Source: an uncultured Zoogloea sp.
Lineage (GTDB): Bacteria > Pseudomonadota > Gammaproteobacteria > Burkholderiales > Rhodocyclaceae
Direction: 5' to 3'
Assembly: GCA_937967645.1 (NCBI GenBank)
Contig: CALBTT010000213.1
Coordinates: 62,001-126,000, forward strand
DNA length: 64,000 bases
Position numbers and translations under genes: made by a program. Numbering within the stretch: position 1 is the stretch's first letter; every line of letters begins with the position of its first letter. The notes under the pieces were generated by a model. That model had not been told where the DNA came from. It worked only from the letters and a program-made list of their open reading frames with translations, and made no database searches. Positions 30,167 through 40,167 of this stretch are shown piece by piece.

Positions 30167-31804
30167 ATGAAACCCAGCCCGCACAGTCCCTCCTCCACCC
30201 TGCCCTGGCTGCTCGCCGGCGTGCTTGGCAACCTGCAGCCGGCATTTGCTGCATCTGTCGCCGCGACAGCGGAATCGCCGCCGGCGCAGGTCGCCGCACA
30301 GGTGGCGCCGATCACCCGGGTGGTGCTCTACCCCGACAGCGCGGTGGTGGAGCGCAGCGTCCGGGTGAAGGCTGGCGAATCGCGCATCGAGATTCCGGGC
30401 TTGCCGGCCAACTTCAGCATGCAGGCGCTGCAGATAGACATTGACGGGAGCCTCCGCATTGGCGACACCACCGCCCTGGACAGTAGCCGCCATGCGCCGC
30501 TCACCGCCGAGGAGGCGAGACTCGATGGGGAGGTGAAGCGCCTCAAGGCACGCATCGACACCATCGAAGTCGACAAGAAGGCAGCGGAACTCGAGCTGAA
30601 GTATCTGGACAGCCTGGCCTCGCCCGGCGAAAGCCAGCGCGCCGGGCAGCCTTCCGCCACCCTGCAGACCCTGCGCCAGGGCAGCATCCAGGCCCAGCGG
30701 CGGATACTCGACGCCGAGGCCGAGAAGGCCCGCCTGCAGCCGGCGCTGGACAGTCTCAACCAGGACCTGCAGCGCATCCGACCCGCGGTGGACCAGGTCC
30801 GTACCCTGCGGATCAGAGTCGAGGCGCCGCGCGACGGCCTGCTGCGTTTGCGTTACCCCCTCGCCGATGCGGGTTGGCGGCCCGCCTACCGGGCGACCCT
30901 CAACGCGGACGGAACCGGTGTGAGCCTGGAGCGGACGGCCCAGCTGGCGCAACGGACCGGCGAAGATTGGTCGCGGGTGAAGCTGAGCCTGGTCACTGGA
31001 CGGACCCGCAGCGGGGTGACGGGCCCCGTGCCCTCGCCCTGGAATCTCCAGCTGCGCCCCGAATACCGCGCCGAGATGGCCCGCGCCACAGCCTATCCGG
31101 CGGCCGCACCGGCTCCGGTCCCGGCAAGCCTGCGTGCCAAGGAGCCGACGCCCGAACCGCTCTTCGAGGTGGCCGCCAACCACGGCGAGTACAGCACCGA
31201 ATACGCGCTGTCCGAACCCCTCAGCCTCCCCGCCGACGGACGGCCGATGAATGTGTCCCTCGAAACCCTGCGCATCCCCGTGCAGCTGCAAGTGCAGGTC
31301 TCACCACGGCAGGACAAGGCCGCCTGGCTGATCGCCAGCGGCACCCTGCCAGAGGGCGTGTGGCCTGCCGGCGAAATGCAGCTCTACCGCAACGGCAGCT
31401 ACGTGGGGTCGAGCAGCTGGAACCCGGCCTGGGAGAGCGGCCTCAAGCTGCCTTTCGGCCAGGATGAGCAGATCCGGGTGAGCGTCCGCCCGGTGACGGC
31501 GCGCAGCGCCAGCAGCGGCCTCATCGGGCAACGCGCCGAGCGGCAGCTCGAGGATGTATTCACGGTGACGAGCCGCCACAAGTCGCCGGTGAAGCTGCGG
31601 GTCCTGGAGGCCAGCCCGGTTGTCCAGGATGAGCAGATCGAGCTGAGCAGCCAGTTCATACCGCCGGTGAGCCACCAGGACTGGGACGGACGGCGTGGTG
31701 TCGTGGCCTGGGAGCAGGAACTCAAGGCCGGCGCCAGCCAGGACTTCTCGGTGAGCTACCGGATCCGCTGGCCCAAGGAACGTCAGGTCATCGGCCTGCC
31801 TTGA
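30167..31804 (+). CDS. DUF4140/DUF4139 protein, mucoidy inhibitor MuiA family
   Basis: A 545-residue exported protein with a signal peptide (residues 1-28, ending PAFA-AS). An N-terminal DUF4140 region starts VAPITRVVLYPDSAVVERSV, followed by a coiled coil of about 50 residues (EARLDGEVKRLKARID...). The C-terminal DUF4139 beta-rich region contains LRYPLADAGWRPAYRATL, LSLVTGRT and the terminal WEQELKAGASQDFSVSYRIRWPK. The family name comes from effects on mucoidy when overexpressed. Molecular function is unknown; a periplasmic or outer membrane structural role is likely. It is monocistronic and sits between an unusual repeat array and the convergent rmuC. Confidence 0.82.
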   Translation: MKPSPHSPSSTLPWLLAGVLGNLQPAFAASVAATAESPPAQVAAQVAPITRVVLYPDSAVVERSVRVKAGESRIEIPGLPANFSMQALQIDIDGSLRIGDTTALDSSRHAPLTAEEARLDGEVKRLKARIDTIEVDKKAAELELKYLDSLASPGESQRAGQPSATLQTLRQGSIQAQRRILDAEAEKARLQPALDSLNQDLQRIRPAVDQVRTLRIRVEAPRDGLLRLRYPLADAGWRPAYRATLNADGTGVSLERTAQLAQRTGEDWSRVKLSLVTGRTRSGVTGPVPSPWNLQLRPEYRAEMARATAYPAAAPAPVPASLRAKEPTPEPLFEVAANHGEYSTEYALSEPLSLPADGRPMNVSLETLRIPVQLQVQVSPRQDKAAWLIASGTLPEGVWPAGEMQLYRNGSYVGSSSWNPAWESGLKLPFGQDEQIRVSVRPVTARSASSGLIGQRAERQLEDVFTVTSRHKSPVKLRVLEASPVVQDEQIELSSQFIPPVSHQDWDGRRGVVAWEQELKAGASQDFSVSYRIRWPKERQVIGLP

Positions 31805-31825
31805 GATCCCCGCCCCGGCCCACCT

Positions 31826-33262
31826 CTAAGGCAGCTCTGGCGCGGGCAGCGCCGACGGGGGCAGGTCATCCAGCTGGGCCGATTCGATGCGCTGGAAGTG
31901 GGCGCTGATCTTGCGCGATGAGGTCTGCACCTCGGCCACGTCCTCCCCGGCCTGGCGGATGTGGGTGGCGAGGCGCTGCATGCGTTCGTCGAAGCGGGTG
32001 AAGTCCTTGGAGAGCTTGCCCAGGGCGTCCTTGATCACGTGGATCTGCTTGCGTGTCTCGACGTCCTTGATCACCGCCCGGGCGGTGTTGAGCACCGCCA
32101 TCAGGGTGGTGGGCGAGACGATCCACACCCGGCGGCTCATGGCGTAGGCCACCACCTCCGGGTGGTAGGCGTGGATCTCGGCGAACACCGCCTCGGCGGG
32201 GATGAACATCACCGCGCCGTCGCTGGTCACCTCGGGCAGGATGTATTTGCTGGCGATGGCCTCCACATGGCGCTTCACGTCATTGCGGAAGGAGGCCTGG
32301 GCGCCCCTGCGCTCCAGGTCGCTGACACCCGTGGCGAACATGCGGTGGTAGTTCTCCAGCGGAAACTTGGAATCCACCACCACCATCCCGGTCGGCTCGG
32401 GCAGACGCAGCACGCAGTCGGCGCGGGTGCCGTTGGGCAGGGTGAACTGGAAATCGAAGGCCTCCGGCGGCAAGGCATTGCGCACCAGGGCCTCCAGCTG
32501 CACCTCGCCGAAGGCGCCCCGGGCACGCTTGTCGCCGAGCAGTTCCTGCAGGCTCACCACATTGGTGGTCAGGTCGCCGATCTTCTTCTGCGCTTCGTCG
32601 ATGGTGGCAAGGCGCGCCATCACACTGGCAAAGGTCTCGTTGGTCTTGCGGAAGCCCTCGTCGAGGCGTTGGTTCACATGGCCGGTGATGGCCTCGAGCC
32701 GCTCCCCCACGGTGCGGTTCATCGCCTCGATGTGGGTGGCGAGCTGGTCGGAGGCCGCCTTGAGGCCGCTCTGCAGCAGCTCGCGGTCGGCCCGGGCATG
32801 TTCGGAGAGGGTCTTCAGGGTCTCGGCGAGCATCTCGCTGCGCAGCTTCTCCTGGGCCGCCGCCAGGGTGCTGGCCAGCTCGGACAGGCGCAGCGCGCTC
32901 TCCTCCTGCTGCTTGCCGAACTGCCCGATGAGGGCCAGGTGGAACTGCTGCAGGCCGTGACGGGAAGCCGCCTCGCCGGCCTCAATGCGCTCGCGCAGGC
33001 GGTCGGTCTCGCCGGCCACCATGTCCATGATGCGGTCGGCGTTGGTGGTGGCGGAGGCCTGCAGCTCCCGTACGAACTGCAGCTGCTGGTGGCCGAAGAG
33101 GCTGTCGAGGCGGCTGCCCAGGTCTTCGTACAGTTCATCGCCCATGCGGTCGAGGCGACGCACCCGCAGGATGAGATAAACAACGGCGGCGAGCGTGAGC
33201 AGCAGCACGCCGAACAGCCAGGGGAACAGGGTGGCGAGGGTGGATGCGGTCTCTGGAGTCAT
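31826..33262 (-). CDS. rmuC: DNA recombination protein RmuC
   Basis: This 478-residue protein has an N-terminal membrane anchor (about 12-32), a long coiled coil (about 50-230) and the C-terminal RmuC nuclease-like domain. That domain includes ALPPEAFDFQFTLPNG, VVDSKFPLENY and YILPEVTSDGAVMFIPAEAVFAE. RmuC limits genome inversions at short inverted repeats in E. coli; the enzymology is unresolved. It lies 27 bases downstream of the FtsX-type permease gene on the same strand. A gene that limits recombination at inverted repeats happens to lie 2 kb from the inverted repeat cluster here, which is probably coincidence. Confidence 0.9.
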   Translation of the reverse strand: MTPETASTLATLFPWLFGVLLLTLAAVVYLILRVRRLDRMGDELYEDLGSRLDSLFGHQQLQFVRELQASATTNADRIMDMVAGETDRLRERIEAGEAASRHGLQQFHLALIGQFGKQQEESALRLSELASTLAAAQEKLRSEMLAETLKTLSEHARADRELLQSGLKAASDQLATHIEAMNRTVGERLEAITGHVNQRLDEGFRKTNETFASVMARLATIDEAQKKIGDLTTNVVSLQELLGDKRARGAFGEVQLEALVRNALPPEAFDFQFTLPNGTRADCVLRLPEPTGMVVVDSKFPLENYHRMFATGVSDLERRGAQASFRNDVKRHVEAIASKYILPEVTSDGAVMFIPAEAVFAEIHAYHPEVVAYAMSRRVWIVSPTTLMAVLNTARAVIKDVETRKQIHVIKDALGKLSKDFTRFDERMQRLATHIRQAGEDVAEVQTSSRKISAHFQRIESAQLDDLPPSALPAPELP

Positions 33263-33289
33263 GCCCCGAGTATAACGCCCGCCTGTAAA

Positions 33290-35800
33290 TCAGTTCAGTG
33301 CCCGCAGGCTGGCCAAGGGCGGCTGGGCCAGCAGATGGCGGGTGCCATACCAACCCGCCAGGGTCACCACCGCGACGCCGGCCAGCGCCCCCGCCAGCAC
33401 CGGCAGCAGATCCGGCGCGTACGGCAGCTTGAAGACGAAATGCCCGAGCGCCCAGCCGATGCCGCTGGCCCCCACCCCGGCCAGGCCGCCGGCAACCAGG
33501 CCGAGCACGGCAAACTCGGCCAGCAGCGCAGCCCGCAACTGGGCGTTGCGCGCCCCCAGAGTACGCAGGATGGCCATCTCCTTCTCGCGCTCGTCGTGGG
33601 TGGACTGCAGGGCACCGAACAGCACGATCACCCCGGCCACCACGGCAAAGCCAAAGACGAACTGCACGGCGGCGATAAGCTGATCGACCATGCCCTGTAT
33701 CTGCGAGATCACCGCCGCCACGTCGATCACCGTGAAGTTGGGGAAGGCCGCCACCAGCCGGTTGGCAAAATCCATCTTTGCGGCGGGCAGGTAGAAGCTG
33801 GTGATGTAGCTGGCCGGGAAGCTCTCGAGCATGCCCGGCCCGGCGATGACGAAGAAGTTCACCCGCATGGAGTCCCAGTCGAGCTTGCGCAGGCTGGTGA
33901 TGCGCGCCTCGCTGCGGGTGCCGGCGATCTCGAAGCTCAGCACGTCCCCCATCTTCAGCCCCAGCGTCTGGGCCAGGCCCTGCTCCACCGAAAACTGGGG
34001 CGTGCTCGCCTGACCATGCCAGATCCCTTCCACCACGCTGTTGCCATCCGGCAGGCGGGTATCGAAGGAGAGGTTGAAATCCCGGTCCACCAGACGCCTG
34101 GCGCGGTCCTCGGTGTAGTCGTCGGGGCCTACGGGCCGCCCGTTGACCGCCACCAGGCGGCCGCGGATCATCGGCTGCAGGTTGGGCGCCGGCCGGCCCT
34201 CGGCACGGAAGAACGCACGCACCGGCTCAAGCTGTTCCGGCTGGATGTTGATGACAAAGCGGTTCGGTGCGTCGATCGGCGTGGCCTGCTTCCAGTTGGC
34301 CAGCAGGTCACTGCGCACCAGGGTCAGCAGCAGCAGCGCGGTGATGCCCATGCCCAGCGCGAGGATCTGCACCAGGCTCGCCACCGGCCGCCGCTTGAGG
34401 GAGGCAATGCCGTAGCGCCAGCCGCTGCCCGCCACCCCGCGAACCCGTCCGAGCAGGGCCAGCGCAGCCCAGCCGACCACACCATAGACCGCGAAGGCCA
34501 AGGCAAAGCCACCGACCACTGCGGCGCCCAGCAGCCAGTCCCGGGCGATCGCCACCAGCAGACCGGCCAGCACCAGGGCGCCGGCGGCCCAGGCCAGGCC
34601 TTCACGGGCCGCCATGCCGTCCCACTCGCGGCGCAGCACGCGCAGGGTCGGCACCCGCCCCAGGCGGATCAAGGGCGGCAGGGCAAAGCCCAGTAACAGC
34701 AGCAGGGACACCCCCAGGCCATGCAGCACCGGCCACCCGCCCGGCGCGGGCAGCGGAAAGCCGACCAGGTTGCCGAGCAGGGCGTTGAGCCCGAACTGCA
34801 CGCCAAAGCCGATCAGGCAGCCGATCGCCCCGGCCCCGAGGCCGAGCAGCGCGAACTCACCCAGGAAGAGACCCATCAGGCGCGATTGGCTGGCCCCCAC
34901 GCAGCGCATCACGGCGCAGCCGTCGAGGTGGCGCTCAACGAAGCGCCGGGTCGCCAGACCCACTGCCACCGCCGCCAGCACCACCGCCAACATGGCGGCA
35001 AAGCGCAGGAAGCGCTCGGTGCGGTCGAGAATGCTGCGCACTTCGGGCCGTGCGTTGTCCACGGTCTCCAGGGACTCGCCACGCTTCAGGCGCGGCCGCG
35101 CCCAGGCGTCGAAGGCCGCCACGGCCTGCGCCTCACCGGCCACGTGCAGACGATGCACGGCCCGGCTGCCCGGCTGGATCAGCCCGGTATCCGGCAGATC
35201 GGCCGCATTGAAGATGAGCCGCGGCAACAGGCTGAAGAAATTGGCGCCCCGGTCCGACTCGAAGCTCAACACGGCCGCCATGCGGAAGGTGGACGCGCCC
35301 AGCCCGATGCGGTCGCCGACCTTGGCGCCGAGGGCGCTGGCGAGGCGCTCATCCAGCCACAGCTCGCCCGGCGCCGGAATGCCCGGCGCGGGGGCATCGG
35401 CCTGGTTGAGCCCGGGCGCAATGCGGATCGCGCCACGCAGGGGGTGCCCCGCCTCCACCGCCTTGACGCCGGCCAGCTGGGCGCTGTCTCCATGGCTGGC
35501 CATGCTGGTGAAGGTGCTGGAGACCACGCTCCGCAGGCCCCGCGCGCTGGCTTCCTGGCGGTAGGCCGGGTCGAGGGCGTGGTCGGACACCAGGACCAGG
35601 TCGCCGCCCAGCAGCTGGTTGGCTTCCCGCCCGAGGGCCTGGGCCACCCGGTCGGTGAAGAAGCCGACGCTGGTGAGGCTCGCCACGGCGATGATCAGGG
35701 CGACGAGCAGGAGGCCGAGCTCGCCCGCCCGCAGGTCGCGACGCAGCATGCGCCAGGAGAGCGCCAGGGCGGCGCGAAGGGACAGTGCTTTGGAATTCAT
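33290..35800 (-). CDS. FtsX-type ABC transporter permease, YbbP-like
   Basis: An 836-residue membrane protein with an N-terminal helix (about 27-47), a large periplasmic MacB-like domain and FtsX-type four-helix blocks in the middle and at the C terminus (PYAPDLLPVLAGALAGVAVVTLAGW). It matches the YbbP family, which normally pairs with the ATPase YbbA in a lipoprotein or mechanotransmission type complex. No ATPase gene is adjacent here, so the partner is elsewhere or missing. It is probably co-transcribed with rmuC downstream. Confidence 0.82.
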   Translation of the reverse strand: MNSKALSLRAALALSWRMLRRDLRAGELGLLLVALIIAVASLTSVGFFTDRVAQALGREANQLLGGDLVLVSDHALDPAYRQEASARGLRSVVSSTFTSMASHGDSAQLAGVKAVEAGHPLRGAIRIAPGLNQADAPAPGIPAPGELWLDERLASALGAKVGDRIGLGASTFRMAAVLSFESDRGANFFSLLPRLIFNAADLPDTGLIQPGSRAVHRLHVAGEAQAVAAFDAWARPRLKRGESLETVDNARPEVRSILDRTERFLRFAAMLAVVLAAVAVGLATRRFVERHLDGCAVMRCVGASQSRLMGLFLGEFALLGLGAGAIGCLIGFGVQFGLNALLGNLVGFPLPAPGGWPVLHGLGVSLLLLLGFALPPLIRLGRVPTLRVLRREWDGMAAREGLAWAAGALVLAGLLVAIARDWLLGAAVVGGFALAFAVYGVVGWAALALLGRVRGVAGSGWRYGIASLKRRPVASLVQILALGMGITALLLLTLVRSDLLANWKQATPIDAPNRFVINIQPEQLEPVRAFFRAEGRPAPNLQPMIRGRLVAVNGRPVGPDDYTEDRARRLVDRDFNLSFDTRLPDGNSVVEGIWHGQASTPQFSVEQGLAQTLGLKMGDVLSFEIAGTRSEARITSLRKLDWDSMRVNFFVIAGPGMLESFPASYITSFYLPAAKMDFANRLVAAFPNFTVIDVAAVISQIQGMVDQLIAAVQFVFGFAVVAGVIVLFGALQSTHDEREKEMAILRTLGARNAQLRAALLAEFAVLGLVAGGLAGVGASGIGWALGHFVFKLPYAPDLLPVLAGALAGVAVVTLAGWYGTRHLLAQPPLASLRALN

Positions 35801-35823
35801 GGGCTCTCAGGCAACAGGCGCGC

Positions 35824-35850
35824 AAAAAGATTCCGGCCGCGGCCGGAATC
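35824..35850 (-). terminator. Rho-independent terminator of the M20 amidohydrolase gene
   Basis: On the minus strand a perfect stem GATTCCGGCC/GGCCGGAATC with a two-base loop centre is followed by TTTTT, 48 bases after the M20 stop and just before the FtsX-type permease start. Confidence 0.88.
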
Positions 35851-35897
35851 TCCTTGTAACAGTCCGCCATGGCAGGCGGATGACGCGGTAGAACGCC

Positions 35898-37067
35898 TCA
35901 GGTCGGGGCCAGCCAGCGCTCCACCAGGCGCACCCAGTAGGCCACGCCGAAGGGGATGGCCTCGTCGTTGAAGTCGTAACGGGGGTTGTGCAGCGTGCAG
36001 CCGCCCTCCCCCGGCCCATTGCCGAGCCAGATGTAGCAGCCGGGCTTTTCCTGCAGGAAGAAGGAGAAGTCCTCAGCCCCCATGCTCGGTTTGATGTCCA
36101 CCGCCACGCTGTCCTCGCCGCACACCTCGCCGGCCACTCGGGCACAGAATTCGGCCTCCGGCACGGTGTTGATGGTCGGAGGGTAGCCGCGGCGGTACTC
36201 GAAATGCACATTGGCGCCGAAGGCCGCTCCGATCCCGGCGCAGACCCGCTGCATGGCGTCCTCGACCTGCTGCTGGATCTCCGGGCGGAAGGCCCGCACG
36301 GTGCCGCAGATGCGCGCCACGTCGGGGATCACGTTGTAGGCGTCGCCAGCGTGGAACTGGGTGATCGACAGCACCGCGGCGTCCTGCGGGTCGCGGTTGC
36401 GGCTGATCACCGACTGAAGGGCTTGCACCAGCGCGGCGCCGGCCAGCACCGGGTCGATGCCCTGGTGGGGCATCGCGGCATGGGCGCCGTGGCCCTTGAT
36501 CTCGATGTCGAAACGGTCGGCGCAGGCCATCACCGGCCCGCGATGCACGGCGATCTGCCCGACCGGCAGGCCCGGCCAGTTGTGCAGGCCGAAGATCGCC
36601 TCCATGGGGAAGCGCTGGAAGAGGCCGTCGGCGATCATCGCCGGCGCACCGCCCTCACCTTCCTCGGCGGGCTGGAAGACGAAATACACGGTGCCGTCGA
36701 AGTCCCGCTGGCGGGCCAGGCGGGCCGCCGCGCCGAGCAGCATGGCGGTGTGACCGTCGTGCCCGCAGGCGTGCATGCGGCCGGGGTGCTTCGAGTGGTG
36801 GTTGAACTCGTTCTTCTCCTGGATCGGCAGCGCATCCATGTCGGCGCGCAGGCCGATGGCGCGGGCGCTGCTGCCGGCGCGGAGCACACCGACCACGCCG
36901 GTCTTGCCGATGCCGGTGTGGGTCTCGATGCCCAGCGCCCGCAGGCGCTCGGCCACCAGGGCGGCGGTGCGGTGCTCTTCGAAGGCGAGCTCAGGGTGGG
37001 CGTGGATGTCCCGGCGGATCGCGGTAGTCTCCGCGTGGTCGGCCCGCAGAGTGTCGATAAGGTGCAT
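35898..37067 (-). CDS. M20 family amidohydrolase (hippurate hydrolase / N-acyl amino acid hydrolase type)
   Basis: The 389-residue metallo-amidohydrolase has the M20D motifs: GLRADMDALPI, the metal-site HACGHDGHTAMLLGAA (His, Asp), FQPAEEGEGGA (Glu-Glu) and FGLHNWPGLPVG. These enzymes remove acyl groups from N-acyl or hippurate-like amino acids. The natural substrate is not deducible. MHLIDTLRADHAET (ATG at 37067) is the usual N terminus of the family, so the 31 codons of open frame upstream are left out. The divergent deacetylase-like gene starts 91 bases away. A perfect intrinsic terminator follows. Confidence 0.88.
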   Translation of the reverse strand: MHLIDTLRADHAETTAIRRDIHAHPELAFEEHRTAALVAERLRALGIETHTGIGKTGVVGVLRAGSSARAIGLRADMDALPIQEKNEFNHHSKHPGRMHACGHDGHTAMLLGAAARLARQRDFDGTVYFVFQPAEEGEGGAPAMIADGLFQRFPMEAIFGLHNWPGLPVGQIAVHRGPVMACADRFDIEIKGHGAHAAMPHQGIDPVLAGAALVQALQSVISRNRDPQDAAVLSITQFHAGDAYNVIPDVARICGTVRAFRPEIQQQVEDAMQRVCAGIGAAFGANVHFEYRRGYPPTINTVPEAEFCARVAGEVCGEDSVAVDIKPSMGAEDFSFFLQEKPGCYIWLGNGPGEGGCTLHNPRYDFNDEAIPFGVAYWVRLVERWLAPT

Positions 37068-37158
37068 GATGCGTCCCGATGAGCGGCCCATGGCCGTGAT
37101 GGGAAATGATAGCAGCGGCGGGGCGTGTGGCTCCATCGCACCAGACTCCGGACTACGC

Positions 37159-38079
37159 ATGAAACTGTTTTACGCCGACCACTTCGTGTTGCCCCTGCCC
37201 GAGGGGCATCGCTTCCCGATGGAGAAGTACTCGCGCCTGCGGGCCCGCCTGATGGACTCCGGGCTGTTCGGTGCGGAGGACTTCCATGTACCCGCCGCCG
37301 CCAGCGACACCGAGATCCTGCGCGCCCACGACGCGGCCTACCTGCAGCGCATGGTGCGCGGCAGCCTGGACAAGGAGGAGATCCGGCGCATCGGCTTTCC
37401 GTGGTCCGAGGCCATGGTGGAGCGCTCGCGCCGTTCTGCCGGCGCCACCCTGGCGGCCTGCCGGGCGGCCCTCGAAGATGGCTGCGCGGCCAACCTGGCC
37501 GGCGGCACCCACCATGCCTTCCGCGACCACGGCGAAGGCTTCTGCGTGTTCAACGATGCGGCCATCGCGGCGCTGGCGATGCGCGCCGAGGGGCGCGTGG
37601 AGCGGGTCGCCATCATCGACTGCGATGTGCACCAGGGCAACGGCACGGCCTCCATCCTGGCCAATCGCCCGGAGTGCTTCACCTTCAGCATCCACGGCGC
37701 CCGCAACTACCCTTTCGACAAGGAGGCCAGCGACCTGGACGTGGAGCTGCCCGACAGTACCGGCGACGACACCTACCTGACCGCCCTGCAGGCCGCCCTG
37801 GGGGTGGTGTTCGCCCGGGGCCGCCCCGATCTGGTGATCTACCTGGCGGGTGCCGACCCCTATGAAGATGACCGCCTGGGCCGCCTCAAGCTGAGCAAGC
37901 AGGGCCTGGCCGAACGCGACCAGCTGGTCTTCGACAAGGTGCAGAAGCGCGGCCTGCCGATCGCCCTGGCGATGGCCGGCGGCTACGCCCGGCAGATCGA
38001 CGATACGGTGGAGATCCACACCAATACGGTGTGTAGCGCGGCCCGCCACTTCCGTAAACGTCAATCCGCCTCGCTATAA
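37159..38079 (+). CDS. Histone deacetylase family (acetoin utilisation-like) protein
   Basis: A 306-residue member of the HDAC/AcuC/amidohydrolase superfamily. Zinc-site and catalytic residues are visible: GGTHHAF (His pair), the metal ligands in IIDCDVHQGNGTA (Asp and His), AGADPYEDD (Asp), and the substrate Tyr in AGGYAR. The family deacylates small amines or protein lysines; bacterial substrates are mostly unknown. The ATG at 37159 gives the typical start MKLFYADHF. The frame is open far upstream only as an artefact opposite the M20 gene. A TATAAT within its last codons may serve the next gene, moxR, 30 bases downstream. Confidence 0.87.
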   Translation: MKLFYADHFVLPLPEGHRFPMEKYSRLRARLMDSGLFGAEDFHVPAAASDTEILRAHDAAYLQRMVRGSLDKEEIRRIGFPWSEAMVERSRRSAGATLAACRAALEDGCAANLAGGTHHAFRDHGEGFCVFNDAAIAALAMRAEGRVERVAIIDCDVHQGNGTASILANRPECFTFSIHGARNYPFDKEASDLDVELPDSTGDDTYLTALQAALGVVFARGRPDLVIYLAGADPYEDDRLGRLKLSKQGLAERDQLVFDKVQKRGLPIALAMAGGYARQIDDTVEIHTNTVCSAARHFRKRQSASL

Positions 38080-38080
38080 T
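38075..38080 (+). promoter_or_regulatory. Possible -10 element for the MoxR gene
   Basis: A consensus TATAAT overlaps the stop of the deacetylase-like gene, 30 bases before the MoxR start. No convincing -35 hexamer is visible. Confidence 0.3.
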
Positions 38081-38109
38081 CGAACGAAACCCCCACAGAG
38101 GACTCCCCG

Positions 38110-38952
<843 letters not shown>

Positions 38953-38965
38953 TCCGGGCGGCGCC

Positions 38966-40144
38966 ATGCTGATCGACTTTTTCCTGCACCTCAAGGCACG
39001 CAAGCTGCCGGTGTCCACCAAGGAATTCCTGACCCTGCTGGAGGCTGTGCAGGCCGGCCTGGCCGGGCACAGCATGGAGGACTTCTACTTCCTGGCGCGG
39101 GCCAGCCTGGTCAAGGACGAATCCCAGTTCGACCGCTTCGACCAGGCCTTCGGTGAGTACTTCAAAGGCATCGAGGCGATTCCCGGCCTCGAGGTGGATC
39201 TGCCCGAGGCGTGGCTGAAGGCGATGATGCAGAAGCACCTCAGCCCCGAAGAGAAAGCCAAACTCGAGAAGCTGGGCTGGGACAAGCTCATGGAGGAGTT
39301 CAAGAAGCGCCTGCAGGAACAGAAGGGGCGCCATCAGGGCGGCTCCAAGTGGGTCGGCACCGGCGGCACCTCTCCTTTTGGCAACAGCGGCTTCCATCCG
39401 GAAGGAATCCGGGTCGGCGGCGAGTCCGCCGGCAACCGTACCGCCGTCAAGGTGTGGGACCAGCGGGAGTACCGCAACCTCGATGACTCAGTGGAGCTGG
39501 GCACCCGCAACATCAAGGTGGCCCTGCGCCGCCTGCGCCGCTTTGCCCGCCAGGGCGCGCCGGACGAACTGGACCTGGACGGCACCATCAGCGCCACCGC
39601 CCGCAATGCCGGCTACCTGGATCTGCTGATGCGGCCGGAGCGCCACAACGCGGTGAAGGTGCTGATCTTCTTCGACGTGGGTGGCTCCATGGACGACCAC
39701 GTGAAGGTCTGCGAAGAACTCTTCTCGGCCTGCCGCACCGAGTTCAAGCACATGGAGTACTTCTATTTCCACAACTGCGTGTACGACCAGGTGTGGCGCG
39801 ACAGCCACCGTCGCCACTCGGAGCGCACCCCGACCCTGGATGTGATCCACAAGTACGGGCCGGAATACAAGCTGATCTTCGTGGGCGACGCCACCATGAG
39901 CCCCTACGAGATCCTGCAGCCCAACGGCTCGATCGAATACAGCAACACCGAGGCCGGCGCCGTGTGGCTGCGCCGCCTGATCGACGCCTATCCGGCCACC
40001 GCCTGGCTCAATCCGGAACCTGAGCGGACCTGGGACTACCGCCAGTCCATCGGCATCATCCGCCAGATCGTCGGGGAACACATGTTCCCCCTGACCCTCG
40101 ACGGCCTGACCCGGGCCATCACCCACCTGTCACGCAAGCACTGA
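38966..40144 (+). CDS. VWA domain protein, CoxE-like partner of MoxR
   Basis: A 392-residue protein whose C-terminal half (about 230-390) is a von Willebrand factor A domain of the CoxE type. The MIDAS motif is DVGGS (Asp237, Gly239, Ser241), so the first Ser of DxSxS is Gly. Other family blocks are HNCVYDQVW, FVGDATMSPYEIL and WLNPEPE...WDYRQSI. The N-terminal half is helical and charged, with a Gly/Ser-rich linker at about 124-145. It is directly downstream of moxR. The pair is widespread in betaproteobacteria without an assigned client. Confidence 0.87.
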   Translation: MLIDFFLHLKARKLPVSTKEFLTLLEAVQAGLAGHSMEDFYFLARASLVKDESQFDRFDQAFGEYFKGIEAIPGLEVDLPEAWLKAMMQKHLSPEEKAKLEKLGWDKLMEEFKKRLQEQKGRHQGGSKWVGTGGTSPFGNSGFHPEGIRVGGESAGNRTAVKVWDQREYRNLDDSVELGTRNIKVALRRLRRFARQGAPDELDLDGTISATARNAGYLDLLMRPERHNAVKVLIFFDVGGSMDDHVKVCEELFSACRTEFKHMEYFYFHNCVYDQVWRDSHRRHSERTPTLDVIHKYGPEYKLIFVGDATMSPYEILQPNGSIEYSNTEAGAVWLRRLIDAYPATAWLNPEPERTWDYRQSIGIIRQIVGEHMFPLTLDGLTRAITHLSRKH

Positions 40145-40167
40145 CAGCCCGGCCACCGCGGTGTCGA

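Noticed and set aside
29553..30299. Minus-strand open frame with heptapeptide repeats of the type GGCQLTD
   Set aside because: The 21-base repeat is a multiple of three, so it keeps a frame open. There is no start site with a ribosome signal and it overlaps two real genes.
31961..34696. Plus-strand open frame of 911 codons
   Set aside because: Covers rmuC and the FtsX-type permease on the other strand; no domain recognised.
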